This document shows positions 1 to 12,529 of a DNA stretch of 64,000 nucleotides, one piece after another. Made by a program: the position numbers and the translations under genes. The DNA is from Hyperoodon ampullatus (lineage: Eukaryota; Chordata; Mammalia; Artiodactyla; Ziphiidae): NCBI GenBank assembly GCA_949752795.1, contig CATKHW010000366.1:248001-312000 (forward strand), given 5' to 3'. Within the stretch, counting starts at the first letter, position 1, and every line of letters starts with the position of its first letter. The notes under the pieces are model-generated. The model was not told the origin of the DNA, searched no databases, and saw nothing but the letters and a program-made list of their open reading frames with translations.

Positions 1-2421
1 ACTATTCATCACAATACTCCCTCAACCCTGTCATCACAATGTTCCATGACTCCTGTCATCACAATGCTACATGCACTTATCTTCACAATGTTTGATGATC
101 CCAGACATCACAATGTTCCATAACCCCTGTCATCAAAATGCTCCATGACCCTTTTCATCAAAATGCTCCATGACCCCTAACATCACAATGTTACATAACG
201 CCTCTCATCAAAATGTTCCATGACACTTTTCATCAAATTGGTCCATGACAATGTCATCACAATGTTCCCTGCCCTTCTCATCACAATGCACCACGCCCTT
301 GTCATCAAAATGCTCCATGACCTTTGTCATCACAAAGCTCCATGACCCTTGGCATCACAATGCTCCATGCCATTGTCATCACAATACTCCATGAAACCTC
401 TCATCACATTGTTCCATGCAATTGTCATCAAAAAGCTCCATGGTGCTTGTCATCACACTGCTCGATGCCCTTCTCATCACAATGCTCCATGCCCTTGTCA
501 TTACAATCCTCCATGACCCATGTATCACTGTGTTCCGTGCCCTTGTCATCATAATGCTCCATGCCCACTCTCATCACAATAATCCATGAAACATTTCAGA
601 CAAATGTTCCATGCCCTTGTCATCACAATGCTCCATTACCCCTGTCATAACAATGCTCCATGACCCCTTCCATCACAATGTTCCACGGCCTTGTCATCAC
701 AAGGCTCCATGACCCTTGTCATCACAATGCTCCTAAGACCCCTGTAATCACAGTGCTCCATGCCCTTGTCATCACAAAGCTCCATGATGCATGTCATCGG
801 AATGCTCCATGCCCTTGCCATCACAATGCTCCATTACCCCTGTGATAACAATGCTCCATGACCCCTGCCATCACGATGTTCCATGGCCTTGTCATCACAA
901 GGCTACATGACCCTTCTCATCACAATGCTCCAAGACACCTGTAATCACAATGCTCCATGTCCCTTTTTATCTCAATGATCCATGAACCCTGTCATCACAA
1001 TGCACCATGCCCATCATCATAATGCTTCAGGCTATTGTCATCACAATGAAATCAAAATGCTCCATGACCTCTGTCATAACACTGCTCCAAACCCTTGTGA
1101 TCACAATATTCCATAACACTTGTCATCACAATGCCCCATGACGCTCGTCATCACAATTATCTAGGGTCTTCTCTTCACAATGCTCCATGACCTTTGTCAT
1201 CACAATGCTCAATACACTTGTCATCAAAATGCTCCCTGACACTTGTTCTCTGTATGCTCCTTGAACCCTGTCATGACAAGGCTCCATGCCTTTTTCATCA
1301 CAATGATCCATGCCTTTTTCATCACAATGCTCCAAGACGCCTGTAATTACAATGCTCCATGCCCTTGTCATCACAAAGCTCAATGACGCATGTCATCAGA
1401 CTGCTCCTTGGCCTTCTCATCACAATGCTCCATGTCCTTGTCATCACAATTTTCCAAGACACTCTAATCACAATGCTCCATGCCCCTTTTCATCAGTATG
1501 CTCCATGAGACTTGTCTCACAAGGCTCCGTGGTTTTCTCATCACAATGCTCCAGCACCTTGTCATCACAATGCTTCACGACCTTGTCATGAAAATTTTCA
1601 ATGGCCCTTGTCATCATAATGCTCCAAGCCCTAGTCATCACAATGCTCCATTATATTTATCATCACAATCCTCCATTACATTTGGCATCACAATGCTCCA
1701 TGCCATTGTCATCGCAATGGACCATGACATATGTCATCACAGTGCTCCCTGACACCTGTCTTCACAATACTCCATGACCTTCTCATCACAATGCCCCATG
1801 CCCTTGTCATCACAATGCCCCATGCCCACTGTCATCACAATAATCTATTAAACTTGTCAGACCAATGCTCCATGCCCCTGTCATCACAATGCTCCATGCC
1901 CTTGTCATCACAATGCTCCATGACTCCTGTCATCACAATGCTCTGTGACTCCAGTCATCACAATGCTTCATAACATTTGTCATCACAGTGGTCCATGCCC
2001 ACATCATCACAAGGCTCTGTGACCTTTGTAACCACAATACTCCATGAACTTTTCATCACAATGCTCCGTGACCCTTGTCATCACAATGCTCCATGCCTTT
2101 GTCAGAACAATGCTCCATGACCCTTGTCATCACAATGTGCCACGTGATTTTCATCACAACGGTCCACAACCTTGTCATCGTAATGCTCCATAAACCTTGT
2201 AATCACAATGCTCCATGCACTTCTCATCAAAATGCTCTCTCAAAAGAGATATCACAATGTTCCATCACTAGTCATCACAATACTCCCTCACCCCTGTAAT
2301 CACAATGTTCCATGACCCCTGTCATCACAATGCTACATCCCCTTATCATCACAATGTTCCACGACCCCTGACATCACAATGTTCCATAACCCCTGTCATC
2401 AAAATGCTCCATGACCCTTTT

Positions 2422-2669
2422 CATCCCAAAGCTCCATGACCCCTGACATCACAATGTTCTATAACCCCTGTCATCAAAATGTTCCATTACACTTTTCATC
2501 AAATTGCTGCATGACCCTGTCATCAAAATGCTCCATGACCTTTTTCATCCCAAAGCTCCATGACCCCTGACATCACAATGTTCTATAACCCCTGTCATCA
2601 AAATGTTCCATTACACTTTTCATCAAATTGCTGCATGACCCTGTCATCAAAATGCTCCCTGCCCTTCTC
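2422..2669. repeat. 124-bp local duplication inside minisatellite A
   Basis: A five-unit segment of 124 bp, starting CATCCCAAAGCTCCATGACC, is present twice in direct succession (from 2,422 and from 2,546). The matching place in the second minisatellite block, near 38,515, has it only once. It is therefore a recent gain here or a loss there. It accounts for the change in offset between the two blocks from 36,093 to 35,969. Confidence 0.85.
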
Positions 2670-4761
2670 ATCACAATGCACCACGCCCTTGACATCAAAA
2701 TGCTCCATGACATTTGGCATCACAAAGCTCCATAACCCTTGGAATCACAATGTTCCATGAACCCTCTCATCACATTGTTCCATGCCCTTGTCATCACAAA
2801 GCTCCATGACGCTTGTCAAAACAATGTACGATGCCCTTCTCATCACAATGCTCCATGCACTTGTCATTACAATCCTCCATGACCCATGGATCACAGTGTT
2901 CCGTGACCTTGTCATCACAATGCTCCATGCCCACTCTCATCACAATAATCCATGAAACTTTTCAGACCAGTGCTCCATGACCTTCTCATCACAATGCTCC
3001 ATTACCCCTGTCATAACAATGCTCCATGACCCCTTCCATCACAGTGTTCCACACCATTGTCATCACAAGGCTCCATGACCCTTGTCATCACAATGCTCCA
3101 AGACCCCTGTAATCACAATGCTCCATGCCCTTGTCATCACAAAGCTCAATGACGCATGTCATCAGAATGCTCCATGGCCTTCTCATCACAATGCTCCTTG
3201 CCCTTGTCATCACAATGCTCCAAGACCCCTGTAATCACAATGCTCCATGCCCCTTTTCATCTCAATGCTCCATGAACGCTGTCATCACAATGCACCATGC
3301 CCATCACCATAATGCTTCAGGCTGTTGTGATCACAATGAAATCAAAATGCTCCATGACCTCTGTCATCACAATGCTCCAAACCCTTGTGATCACAATGTT
3401 CCATAAAACTTATCATCAAAACACCCCATGACGCTCATCATCAAAATTATCCATGGTCTTCTCATCACAATGCTCCATGAACTTTGTCATCACAATGCTC
3501 AATACACTTGTCATCACAATGCTCCGTGACACTTGTCGTCAGTATGCTCCTAGAACCCTGTCATGACAAGGCTCCATGCCTTTTTCATAACAATGATCCA
3601 TGCCATTTTCATCACAATACTCCATGCCCTTGTCAGCACAAAGCTCCATGATGCATGTCATCAGAATGCTCCATGGCCTTCTCATCACAATGCTCCATGC
3701 CCTTGTCATCACAATGCTCCAAGACCCCTGTAATCACAATGCTCCATGCCCCTTTTCATCAGAATGTTCTATGAGAATTGTCATCACAAGGCTCCATGGA
3801 CTTCCCATCACAATGCTCCAGGACCTTGTCATCACAGTGCTCAATTCCCTTCTCATTACAATGCTCCATGACCCCTGTCATCACAATACTCCATGAACAT
3901 TTTCAGCCCAATGCTTCATGACCTTCTCATCACAATGCTCCATGACCCATATCATCACAATCCTCCATGACCACTGTCATCACAACACTCCATGACCCCT
4001 GACAACACAATGATCCGGGACTCTTGTCATCACAATGCTCCATTCCCTTGTCATCACAATGCTCCATGAACATTTTCAGCCCAATGCTCCATGACACTTG
4101 TCATCACAATGATCCATGCCCTTGTCATCCCAATGCTCCATGACCCCTGTAATCACAATGCTCCATGACGCTTATCATCACAGTGCTCCATGACCCTTAT
4201 CATCACAATTCTCCATGCCTGTGTCATCAAAATCCTACATGACCTTGTCATCACAATGCTCCATGAGCTTGTCATCACAATACTCCATTACCATTTTCAT
4301 CACAATCCTCCATGAACCTTGGGATCACATTGCTCCATGCCCTTGTCATCACAATGCTCCATGCTCCTTGAAATCAAAATGGTCCATGACCTCTGTCATC
4401 ACAATGCTCCAACCCCTTGTGATCACAATGTTCCATAACACTTGTCATCACAACACTCCATGATGACTGTCATGACAATACTCCATGCACTTGTCGTCAC
4501 AATGCTCCATGACCTTTGTCATCACAATTCTCAATACACTTGTCATCACAATGCTCCCTGACACTTGTCGTCAGAATACTCCTTGAACACTGTCATGAAA
4601 ATGCTCCATGCCTTTTTCATAAGAATGCTCCATGCCCTTTTCATCACAACGCTCCATGTCATTGTCATCACAATACTCCACAAGCTTGTCATCAGAATGC
4701 TCCCTGATCATTGTCTTCAGAATGCTCCATGACCCCTGTCATCAAAATGCTCCATACCCCA

Positions 4762-5100
4762 TGTCATTACACTGTTCCATGACGCTCGTCATCACAATTA
4801 TCCATGGTCTTCTCATCACAATGCTCCACGGTCTTGCCATCACAATGCTCCATGCCTTGGTCATCACGATGCTCCATGTCCTCAGTCATCACAATGCTCC
4901 ATGACCCCTGTCATCACAATGCTCCATACCCCTTGTCATTACAGTGCTCCATGACGCTCGTCATCACAATTATCCATGGTCTTCTCATCACAATGCTCCA
5001 CGGTCTTGCCATCACAGTGCTCTATGCCCTGGTCATCACAATGCTCCATGTCCCCTGTCATCACAATTCTCCACGTTCTTGGCATCACTATGCTCCATGA
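4762..5100. repeat. 172-bp higher-order unit, two copies
   Basis: Seven minisatellite units form a 172-bp block that is repeated. The marker TGTCATTACA-C/G-TG begins at 4,762 and again at 4,934, followed both times by the same ordered series of unit variants (a TTATCCATGG variant, a CCACGGTCTTGCC variant, a CATGTCC variant). The same 172-bp block recurs four times in a row near 7,391-8,079. Confidence 0.8.
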
Positions 5101-7390
5101 TACTTCTCATCACAGTGTTACATGTTTTGTCATCACAATTCTCTATGCACTTGTCATCGTAATGCTCCATGACCCCTGTCATAGCAAGCTCCATGTGATT
5201 GTCATCACAATGCTTCATGAACATGTCATCAAAATTCTCAATGGCCCTTGTTATCACAATGCGCCATGACCCTTGTCATCACAATGCTCCAAGCCCTTGT
5301 CATCAAAATGCTCCATTACCTTTGTCATCACAATCCTCCATGACACTTGGCATCACAATGCTACATTCCATTGTCATTGCAATAGACCATGACATATGTC
5401 ATCACTATGCTCCCTGACACCCTTCTTCACAATACTCCATGACCTTCTCATCACAATGCTCCATGCCCTTGTCATCACAATGCGCCATGCCCACTGTCAT
5501 CCCAATAATCCATGAAACTTGTCAGAAAAATGATCCATGACCCTGTCATCACAATGCTACATGCCCTTTCATCACAATGCTCTATGACCCCTGTCATCAC
5601 AATGCTCCGTGACTCCAGTTATCACAATGCTTCATGACCTTTGTCATCACAATGGTCCATGCCCTCGTCATCACAAGGCTCTGTGACTTTTGTGACCACA
5701 ACACTCCATGAACATTTCATCACAATGCTCGGTGACCCTTGTCATCACAATGCTCCATGCCTTTGTCAGCACATTACTCCATGACACATGGCATCAAATG
5801 TGCCATGCGCTTGTCATCACAATGCTCCACATCGTTGTCATCACAATGCTCCATAAACCTTGTCATCACAATGCCCCATGCCTTTGTCAGCACAATGTTC
5901 CATGACCCATGTCATCACAATGTGCCCTGCGTTTCTCATCACAATGCTCCACAGCCTTGTCATCACAATGCTCCATGCACCTCTCATCAAAATGCTCTCT
6001 CACCACTGATATCACAATGTTCCATCACTAGTCAACACAATACTCCCTCCACCCTGTCATCCCAATGTTCCATGACCCTTGTCACAACAATGCTACATGC
6101 TCTTATCATCACAATGCTCCATGACCCCTGACATCACAATGTTCCATAACCCCTGTCATCACAATGCTCCATGACCCTTTTCATCACAATGCTCCATGAC
6201 CCCTAACATCACAATGTTCCATAAACACTGTCATCAAAATGTTCCATGACCCTTTTCATCCAATTGCTCCATGACCCTGTCATCACAATGCTCCCTGCCC
6301 TTCTCATCACAATGCACCACGCCCTTGTCATCAAAATGCTCCATGGCCTATGTCATCACAAAGCTCCATGACCCTTGGAATCACAATGCTCCATGCCATT
6401 GTCATCACAAACCTCCATGAAACCTCTCATCACATTGCTCCATGCCACTGTCATCACAAAGCTCCATGACGCTTGTCATCACAATGCTCCATGCCCTTGT
6501 CATTGCAATCCTCCATGACACATGTATCACTGTGTTCCGTGCCCTTGTCATCACAATGCTCCATGCTCACTCTCATCACAATAATCCATGAAACTTTTCA
6601 GACCAATGCTCCATGCCCTTGTCATCACAATGCTCCATTACACCTGTCATAACAATGCTCCATGACCCCTGCCATCACAATGTTCTACGGCCTTGTCATC
6701 ACAAGACTCCATGGCCCTTGTCATCACAATGCTCCAAGACCCCTGTAATCACAATGCTCCATGCCCATGTCATCACAAAGCTCCCTGACGCATGTCATCA
6801 GAATGCTCCATGGCCTTCTCATCACAATACTCCATGCCCTTGTCATCACAATGCTCCAAGACCCTTGTTATTACAATGATCCATGCCTCTTTGCATCTCA
6901 ATGCTCCATGAACCCTGTCATCACAATGCACCATGCCCATCATCATAATGCTTCATGCTATTGTCATCACAATGAAATCAAAATTCTCCATGACCTCTCT
7001 CATCACAATGCTCCAAACCCTTGTGATCACAATGTTCCATAACACTTGTCATCACAACGCCCCATGACGTTGGTCATCACAATTATCCATGGACTTCTCA
7101 TCACAATGCTCCATGACCTTTGTCATCACAATTCTCAATACACTTGTCATCACAATGCTCCCTGACACTTGTCATCAGTATGCTCATTGAACCCTGTCAT
7201 GACAAGTCTCCATGCCTTTTTCATCACAATGATCCATGCCCTTTTCATCACAATGCTTCATGCCATTGTCATCACAATACTCCACAAGCTTGTCATCAGA
7301 ATGCTCCGTGACCCTTGTCATCTCAATGGTCCATGACCCCTGTCATCACAATGCTCCATGACACCTGTCATCACAATGCTCCATGCCCCT

Positions 7391-8079
7391 TGTCATTACA
7401 GTGCTCCATGATGTTCGTCATCACAATTATCCACGGTCTTCTCATCACAGTGCTCCACGGTCTTGCCATCACAATGCTCCATGCTCTGGTCATCACAATG
7501 CTCCATGTCCCCAGTCATCACAATGCTCCATGACCCCTGTCATCACAATGCTCCATACTGCTTGTCATTACAGTGCTCCATGACACTCGTAATCACAATT
7601 GTCCATGGTCTTCTCATCACAATGCTGCACGCCCTTGTCATCAAAATGCTCCATGACACTTGTCATCACAATGCTCCATGACCACTGTCATAACAATGCT
7701 CCATGACCCCTGTCATCACAAGGCTCCATACCACTTGTCATTACAGTGCTCCATGACGCTCCTCATCACAATTATCCATGGTCTTCTCATCACAATGCTC
7801 CACGGTCTTGCCATCACAGTGCTCCATGCCTTGGGCATCACAATGCTCCATGTCCCCGGTCATCACAATGCTCCATGACCACTGTCATCACAGTGCTCTA
7901 TACCCCTTGTCATTACAGTGCTCCATGACCCTCGTCATCACAATTATCCATGGTCTTCTCATCACAATGCTCCACGATCTTGCCATCGCAATGCTCCATG
8001 CCCTGGTCATCACAATGCTCCATGTCCCCTGTCATCACAATTCTCCACGTTCTTGGCATCACTGTGCTCCATGATGCTT
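7391..8079. repeat. 172-173-bp higher-order unit, four copies
   Basis: The marker TGTCATTACAGTGCTCC starts at 7,391, 7,563, 7,736 and 7,908, giving spacings of 172, 173 and 172 bp (seven minisatellite units each). The second block shows the same series about 35,969 bp downstream and then one more copy of the marker near 44,420. This is the clearest regular higher-order repeat in the minisatellite. Confidence 0.8.
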
Positions 8080-10662
8080 TTCATCACAGTGTTACATGCT
8101 TTGTCATCACAATTCTCTATGCACTTGTCATCGCAATGCTCCATGATCCCTGTCACAGCAAGCTCCATGTGATTGTCATCACAACCCTTCATGAACATGT
8201 CATCAAAATTCTCAATGGCCCTTGTTATCACAATGCTCCATGACCCTTGTCATCACAATGCCCCAAGCGCTTGTCATCAAAATGCTCCATTACCTTTGTC
8301 ATCACAATCCTCCATGACACTTGGCATCACAATGCTCCATTCCATTGTCATCGCAATGGACCATGACATATGTCATCACAATGCTCCCTGACACCCTTCT
8401 TCACAATACTCCATGACCTTCTCATCACAATGCTCCATGCCCTTGTCATCACAATGTGCCATGCCCACTGTCATCACAATAATCCCTGAAACTTGTCAAA
8501 CCAATGCTCCATGCCCTTTCATCACAATGCTCTATGACCCCTGTCATCACAATGCTCCGTGACTCCAGTCATCACAATGCTTCATGACCTTTGTCATCAC
8601 AATGATCCATGCCCTCGTCATCACAAGGCTCTGTGACCTTTGTCACCACAGCGCTCCATGAACATTTCATCACAATGCTCGGTGACCCTTGTCATCCCAA
8701 TGCTCAATGCCTTTGTTAGCACAATACTCCATGACCCATGGCATCACAATGTGCCATGCGCTTGTCATCACAATGCTCCACATCTTTGTCATCACAATGC
8801 TCCATAAACCTTGGCATCACACTGCTCCATGCACTTCTCATCAAAATGCTCTCTCACCACTGATATCACAATGTTCCATCACTAGTCAACACAATACTCC
8901 CTCACCCCTGTCATCACAATATTCCATGACCCTTGTCACAACAATGCTACATGCCTTTATCATCACAATGCTCCATTCCCCTGACATCACAATGTTCCAT
9001 AACCCCTGTCATCACAATGCTCCCTGCCCTTCACAACAGAATGCACCACACCCTTGTCATCAAAATGCTCCATGACCTTTGTCATCACAAAGCTCAATGA
9101 CCCTTGTCATCACAATGCTGCATGCCATTGTCATCACAATGCTCCATGAACCCTCTCATCACATTGTTCCATGCCCTTGTCATCACAGGCTCCATGATGC
9201 TTTTCATCACAATGCTCGATGCCATTCTTATCACAATGCTCCATGCGCTTCTCATTACAATCCTCCATGACCCATGTATCACAGTGTTCCATGCCCTTGT
9301 CATCACAATGCTCCTTGCCCCCTCTCATCACAATAATCCATGAAACTTTTCAGACCAATGCTCCATGCCCTTGTCATCACAATGCTCCATTACCCCTGTC
9401 ATAACAATGCTCCATGACCCCTGCCATCACAATGTTCCACAGCCTTGTCATCACAAGGCTCCATGACCCTTGTCATCACAATGCTCCAAGACCCCTGTAA
9501 TCACAATGCTCCATGCCCTTGTCATCACAAAGCTCCATGACGCATGTCAACAGAATGCTCCATGGCCTTCTCATTCACGATGTTCCATGCCTTTGTCATC
9601 ACAATGCTCCAAGACTCCTGTAATCGCAAGGCTCCATGCCCCTTTTCATCTCAATGCTCCATGAACCCTGTCATCACAATGCACCATGCCCATCATCATA
9701 ATGCTTCAGGCTATTGTCATCACAATGAAACCAAAATGCTCCATGACCTCTGTCATCACAATGCTCCAAATCCTTGTGATCAATATGTTCCATAACACTT
9801 ATCATCACAATGCCCCATGACGCTCGTCATCACAATTATCCATGGTCTTCTCATCACAATGCTCCATGACCTTTGTCATCACAATACTCAATACCCTTGT
9901 CATCACAATGCTCCCTGACACTTGTTGTCAGTTTGTTCCTTGAACCCTGTCATGACAAGGCTCCATGCCGTTTTCATCACAATGATCCATGCCCTTTTCA
10001 TCACAGTGCTCCAAGACCGCTGTAATCACAATGCTCCATGCCCTTGTCATCACAAAGCTCCATGATGCATGCCATCAGAACGCTCCATGGCCTTCTCATC
10101 ACAATGCTCCATGCCCTTGTCATCACAATGCTCCAAGACCCCTGTAATCACAATGCTCCATGGCACTTTTCATCAGAATGCTCCATGAGACTTGTCATCA
10201 CAAGGCTCCATGGTCTTCTCATCACAGTGCTCCAGTACCTTGTCATCACAATGCTCCATGACCACTGTCATCACAGTACTCCATGGACATTTTCAGCCCA
10301 ATGCTCCATGACCTTCTCATCACAATGCGCCATGACCCCTGTCATCACAATGCTCCATGACCACTGTCATCACAATGCTCCATGAACCCTGACAACAAAA
10401 TGATCCGGGACACTTGTCATTAAAATGCTCCATGACCATTGTCATCACAATGATCCATGCGCTTGTCATCCCAATGCTCCATGACCCCTGTAATCACTAT
10501 GCTCCGTGATGCTTGTCATCACAGTGCTCCATGAACCTTGTCATTATAATGCTCCTTGCCTTTGTCAACAAAATGGTACATAATCTTGTCATCACAATTC
10601 TCCATGCGCTTGTCATCACAATCCTCCATGACCATTGGGATCACATTGCTTCATGCCCTTGC

Positions 10663-10769
10663 CATCTCTCTCTTGCCTTTCTGGTTTTTACAGATATTTG
10701 GATGTCCCTTTTGACCGGTGGTAAGTGACAATTCTTTGTAGTGTGGATTTGTATTGCGCGCTTGCTTGA
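10663..10769. repeat. Partial 1.74-kb monomer at the minisatellite/satellite junction
   Basis: The minisatellite stops abruptly and the sequence enters a 1.74-kb monomer at its TTGCCTTTCTGGTTTTTACA segment, about 100 bp before the palindrome. The upstream part of that monomer is absent. The left side of the equivalent break is seen at 32,881, where a monomer is cut after AAGTGATATCTTA. Together the two breaks imply that the minisatellite replaced about 0.4 kb of a monomer. Confidence 0.8.
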
Positions 10770-12529
10770 TTGGCCAAAAAGGGCGTATGCGTTTTCTTCT
10801 GAATATATTCAGGAGAAAAGGCATACGTCCTTTTTGGCCAAGTGCATCTCTGTCCAAGTTGGGATGCTTTTCCTGTGCTTTAAAGGCGATTCCAATTTAC
10901 CTCTTGAAATATGTTTTGTGCAATTCTGCCTCATTTTCAAGGCCGCTTCATATCCTTCCCTCAACAGATTTTTGGAAGAGAGTAGTCCTTTATAAGTCTG
11001 CAGGTTTGTGAATTGCTGTGCCCCTGAGCTCCAATTTTCAAACCCCATCTTTGTGAGCTGGCAGCAAATCCACAATTTTGCTTCAGGACCTATACTGGTT
11101 CCAGGGGTGGCTATATTGGTTCCCTGTGTGTGGCTGAGGCTTTGGTTAATTCTTCTTCCTTCCGGGAAATTAGAGTGACATGTGCCCGTCCAAATGCCTA
11201 CATCTACTCTCTGATTGGTTCTCCCTCTTCCCTTTCATCCTCTGCACAATTAGCAAACTGTGCGAACCAGGAGGTTATAGTGGCTGACTCTCCTAAGTTG
11301 GGAGATTGATAGTAAAGCAGCTGGAATGCCAAAGTGGAGCACAAGGAGAGGAAAAATTAGGAGAGTTTTAGAAACCTTTCGCCATCACAGGGTGTCCATT
11401 TTCTAGGTTTCCCATACATGTTATAATTGTAGTGATATTCCCTTCTACCTGGAGATTTGGGACACATGGAATGGGGGCATGCATTACTACTTTAAAAGGT
11501 CTGCATTTTCTCGCCCAATCTCACCAGTCCTCTCAGTCCCAAGTGTCCAGCCTTATGTCTCATCCAGCTGTCTTTGCAGATAGGGTCATTCCAGGTTTCA
11601 TCAGAGACCCTGAAGGAATTGTCAAGAATTTCCCAGTTTTTTTGTTTTGTTTTTGAAATTCCTTTCTATAGTGGGTTTGAGCTGATTCTCGCTGCCATGT
11701 TTATGCCAAGCTAGACACACTTGATTCCCTTACGGAGACATATCAATCCATAGGTTTTAAGATTCTTACTAGTCAGATATATTCCTCTGCGGGAAATATG
11801 GGGTTTTGAGACCCTTTCACTGAGGACGGTGTAGGTCTTGTCTATTCCATAGTTGGTTTTTGGAACGGTACCTGTGCTTATATCAAACTCTGGTTTTATG
11901 CATCACCCCACCTCTCCTTCCCCCTTAGGCAGGCATAGGAGTGTTTTCTAAATGTGAGACACTGTTCTCTTTCCTAACTCAGTTCAAGTGTAGCCATGTT
12001 TACAGGATCTTCATAAGTGATATCTTATGATAAGTTTCTTTTTCTCTGTGCCTTATTTCACTTATAATCTTCGGACCTGAATCCAACCATTTTGCTGCTA
12101 CTGGTCTTATGACATTGATTTCATTGCTGAGGGATATTCCATCGTGCATAAATACCACAATTTTTTGAACCATTTTTATATTTCCTGGGATATTTAAGGT
12201 GTACCCAAGTTGAGGTCCTTGTAAGCAGTTCTGCCCTAAATTTTGGGGTGGCTCTGTCTTATTGATTTTCAGTTTTCCCAAGGTATATTTCCTAGACTGG
12301 AAGTCCCCTTGGCTCTGTAGCTCTGTTGTTTATTTGTTTTAGGGAACACAATGCACTCCTCCAGAGAGGCAGTTGACAATTTACATCCCACCTATCAGCA
12401 TAACAAGGCTCCCTGTTCTCCAGGGCCTTTCTTGCCTTTCTGGTTTTTACACATTTTGTGGATGTCCCTTTTGACCTGTGGGAAGTGATACTTCTTTGTA
12501 GTGCACATTTGCATTGCCCGCTTGCTTGC
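10770..12529. repeat. 1.74-kb satellite monomer M1 (1,760 bp)
   Basis: I define monomers from the first base of the palindrome to the first base of the next. M1 is an edge subtype, resembling M12-M14 in its GGATGCTTTTCCTGTG and GGAAGAGAGTAGTCC segments. Its palindrome (10,770-10,841) is imperfect, with mismatches such as TTCTTCTGA against TCAGGAGAA and AAAAGGCATACGTCC on the right arm. The first 835 bp are shared with M14 through the 36-kb duplication; the rest resembles the central subtype. Confidence 0.85.

Larger units (their letters stand above)
1..10662. repeat. 24-25-bp minisatellite array, block A
   Basis: The whole stretch is a tandem array of a 24-25-bp unit. The unit reads roughly GTCATCACAATGCTCCATG followed by CCCTT or ACCCCT; the extra A makes the 25-bp form. 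At about 24.7 bp per unit this is some 430 units. Single units differ from one another at several positions, but longer strings of units recur. For example, a block containing ATGCCCATCATCATAATGC appears near 1,006, 3,297, 6,935 and 9,687. The spacing is irregular (about 2.3, 3.6 and 2.75 kb), so there is loose higher-order structure. Short open frames appear on both strands only because the unit is poor in stop codons. The block enters from the left edge, and its right end joins a 1.74-kb satellite monomer at about 10,662. I know of no named family for it. Confidence 0.95.
1..11604. repeat. 36-kb-spaced segmental duplication, left copy
   Basis: This stretch matches 36,095-48,132 nearly base for base, far better than neighbouring minisatellite units match each other. 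The offset is about 36,094 at the left, 35,969 after a 124-bp indel near 2,550, 36,504 after a 535-bp indel near 8,150, and 36,528 after a 24-bp indel near 8,510. The copy crosses the minisatellite/satellite junction and runs 835 bp into monomer M1, ending about 11,604. Beyond that M1 and its partner M14 belong to different subtypes. Confidence 0.92.

Noticed and set aside
1..10662. CRISPR-like array of short repeats
   Set aside because: The units abut directly with no unique spacers, the repeats are degenerate, and the setting is a mammalian genome.
324..10728. Dozens of open frames with repeats such as SSQCSMPL / VITMLHD / CHHNAP, in both minisatellite blocks
   Set aside because: They are translations of the 24-25-bp unit in shifting frames. 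The 25-bp form changes frame at each unit and the CCATGA version supplies the stop. There is no start context, domain or non-repeat sequence.
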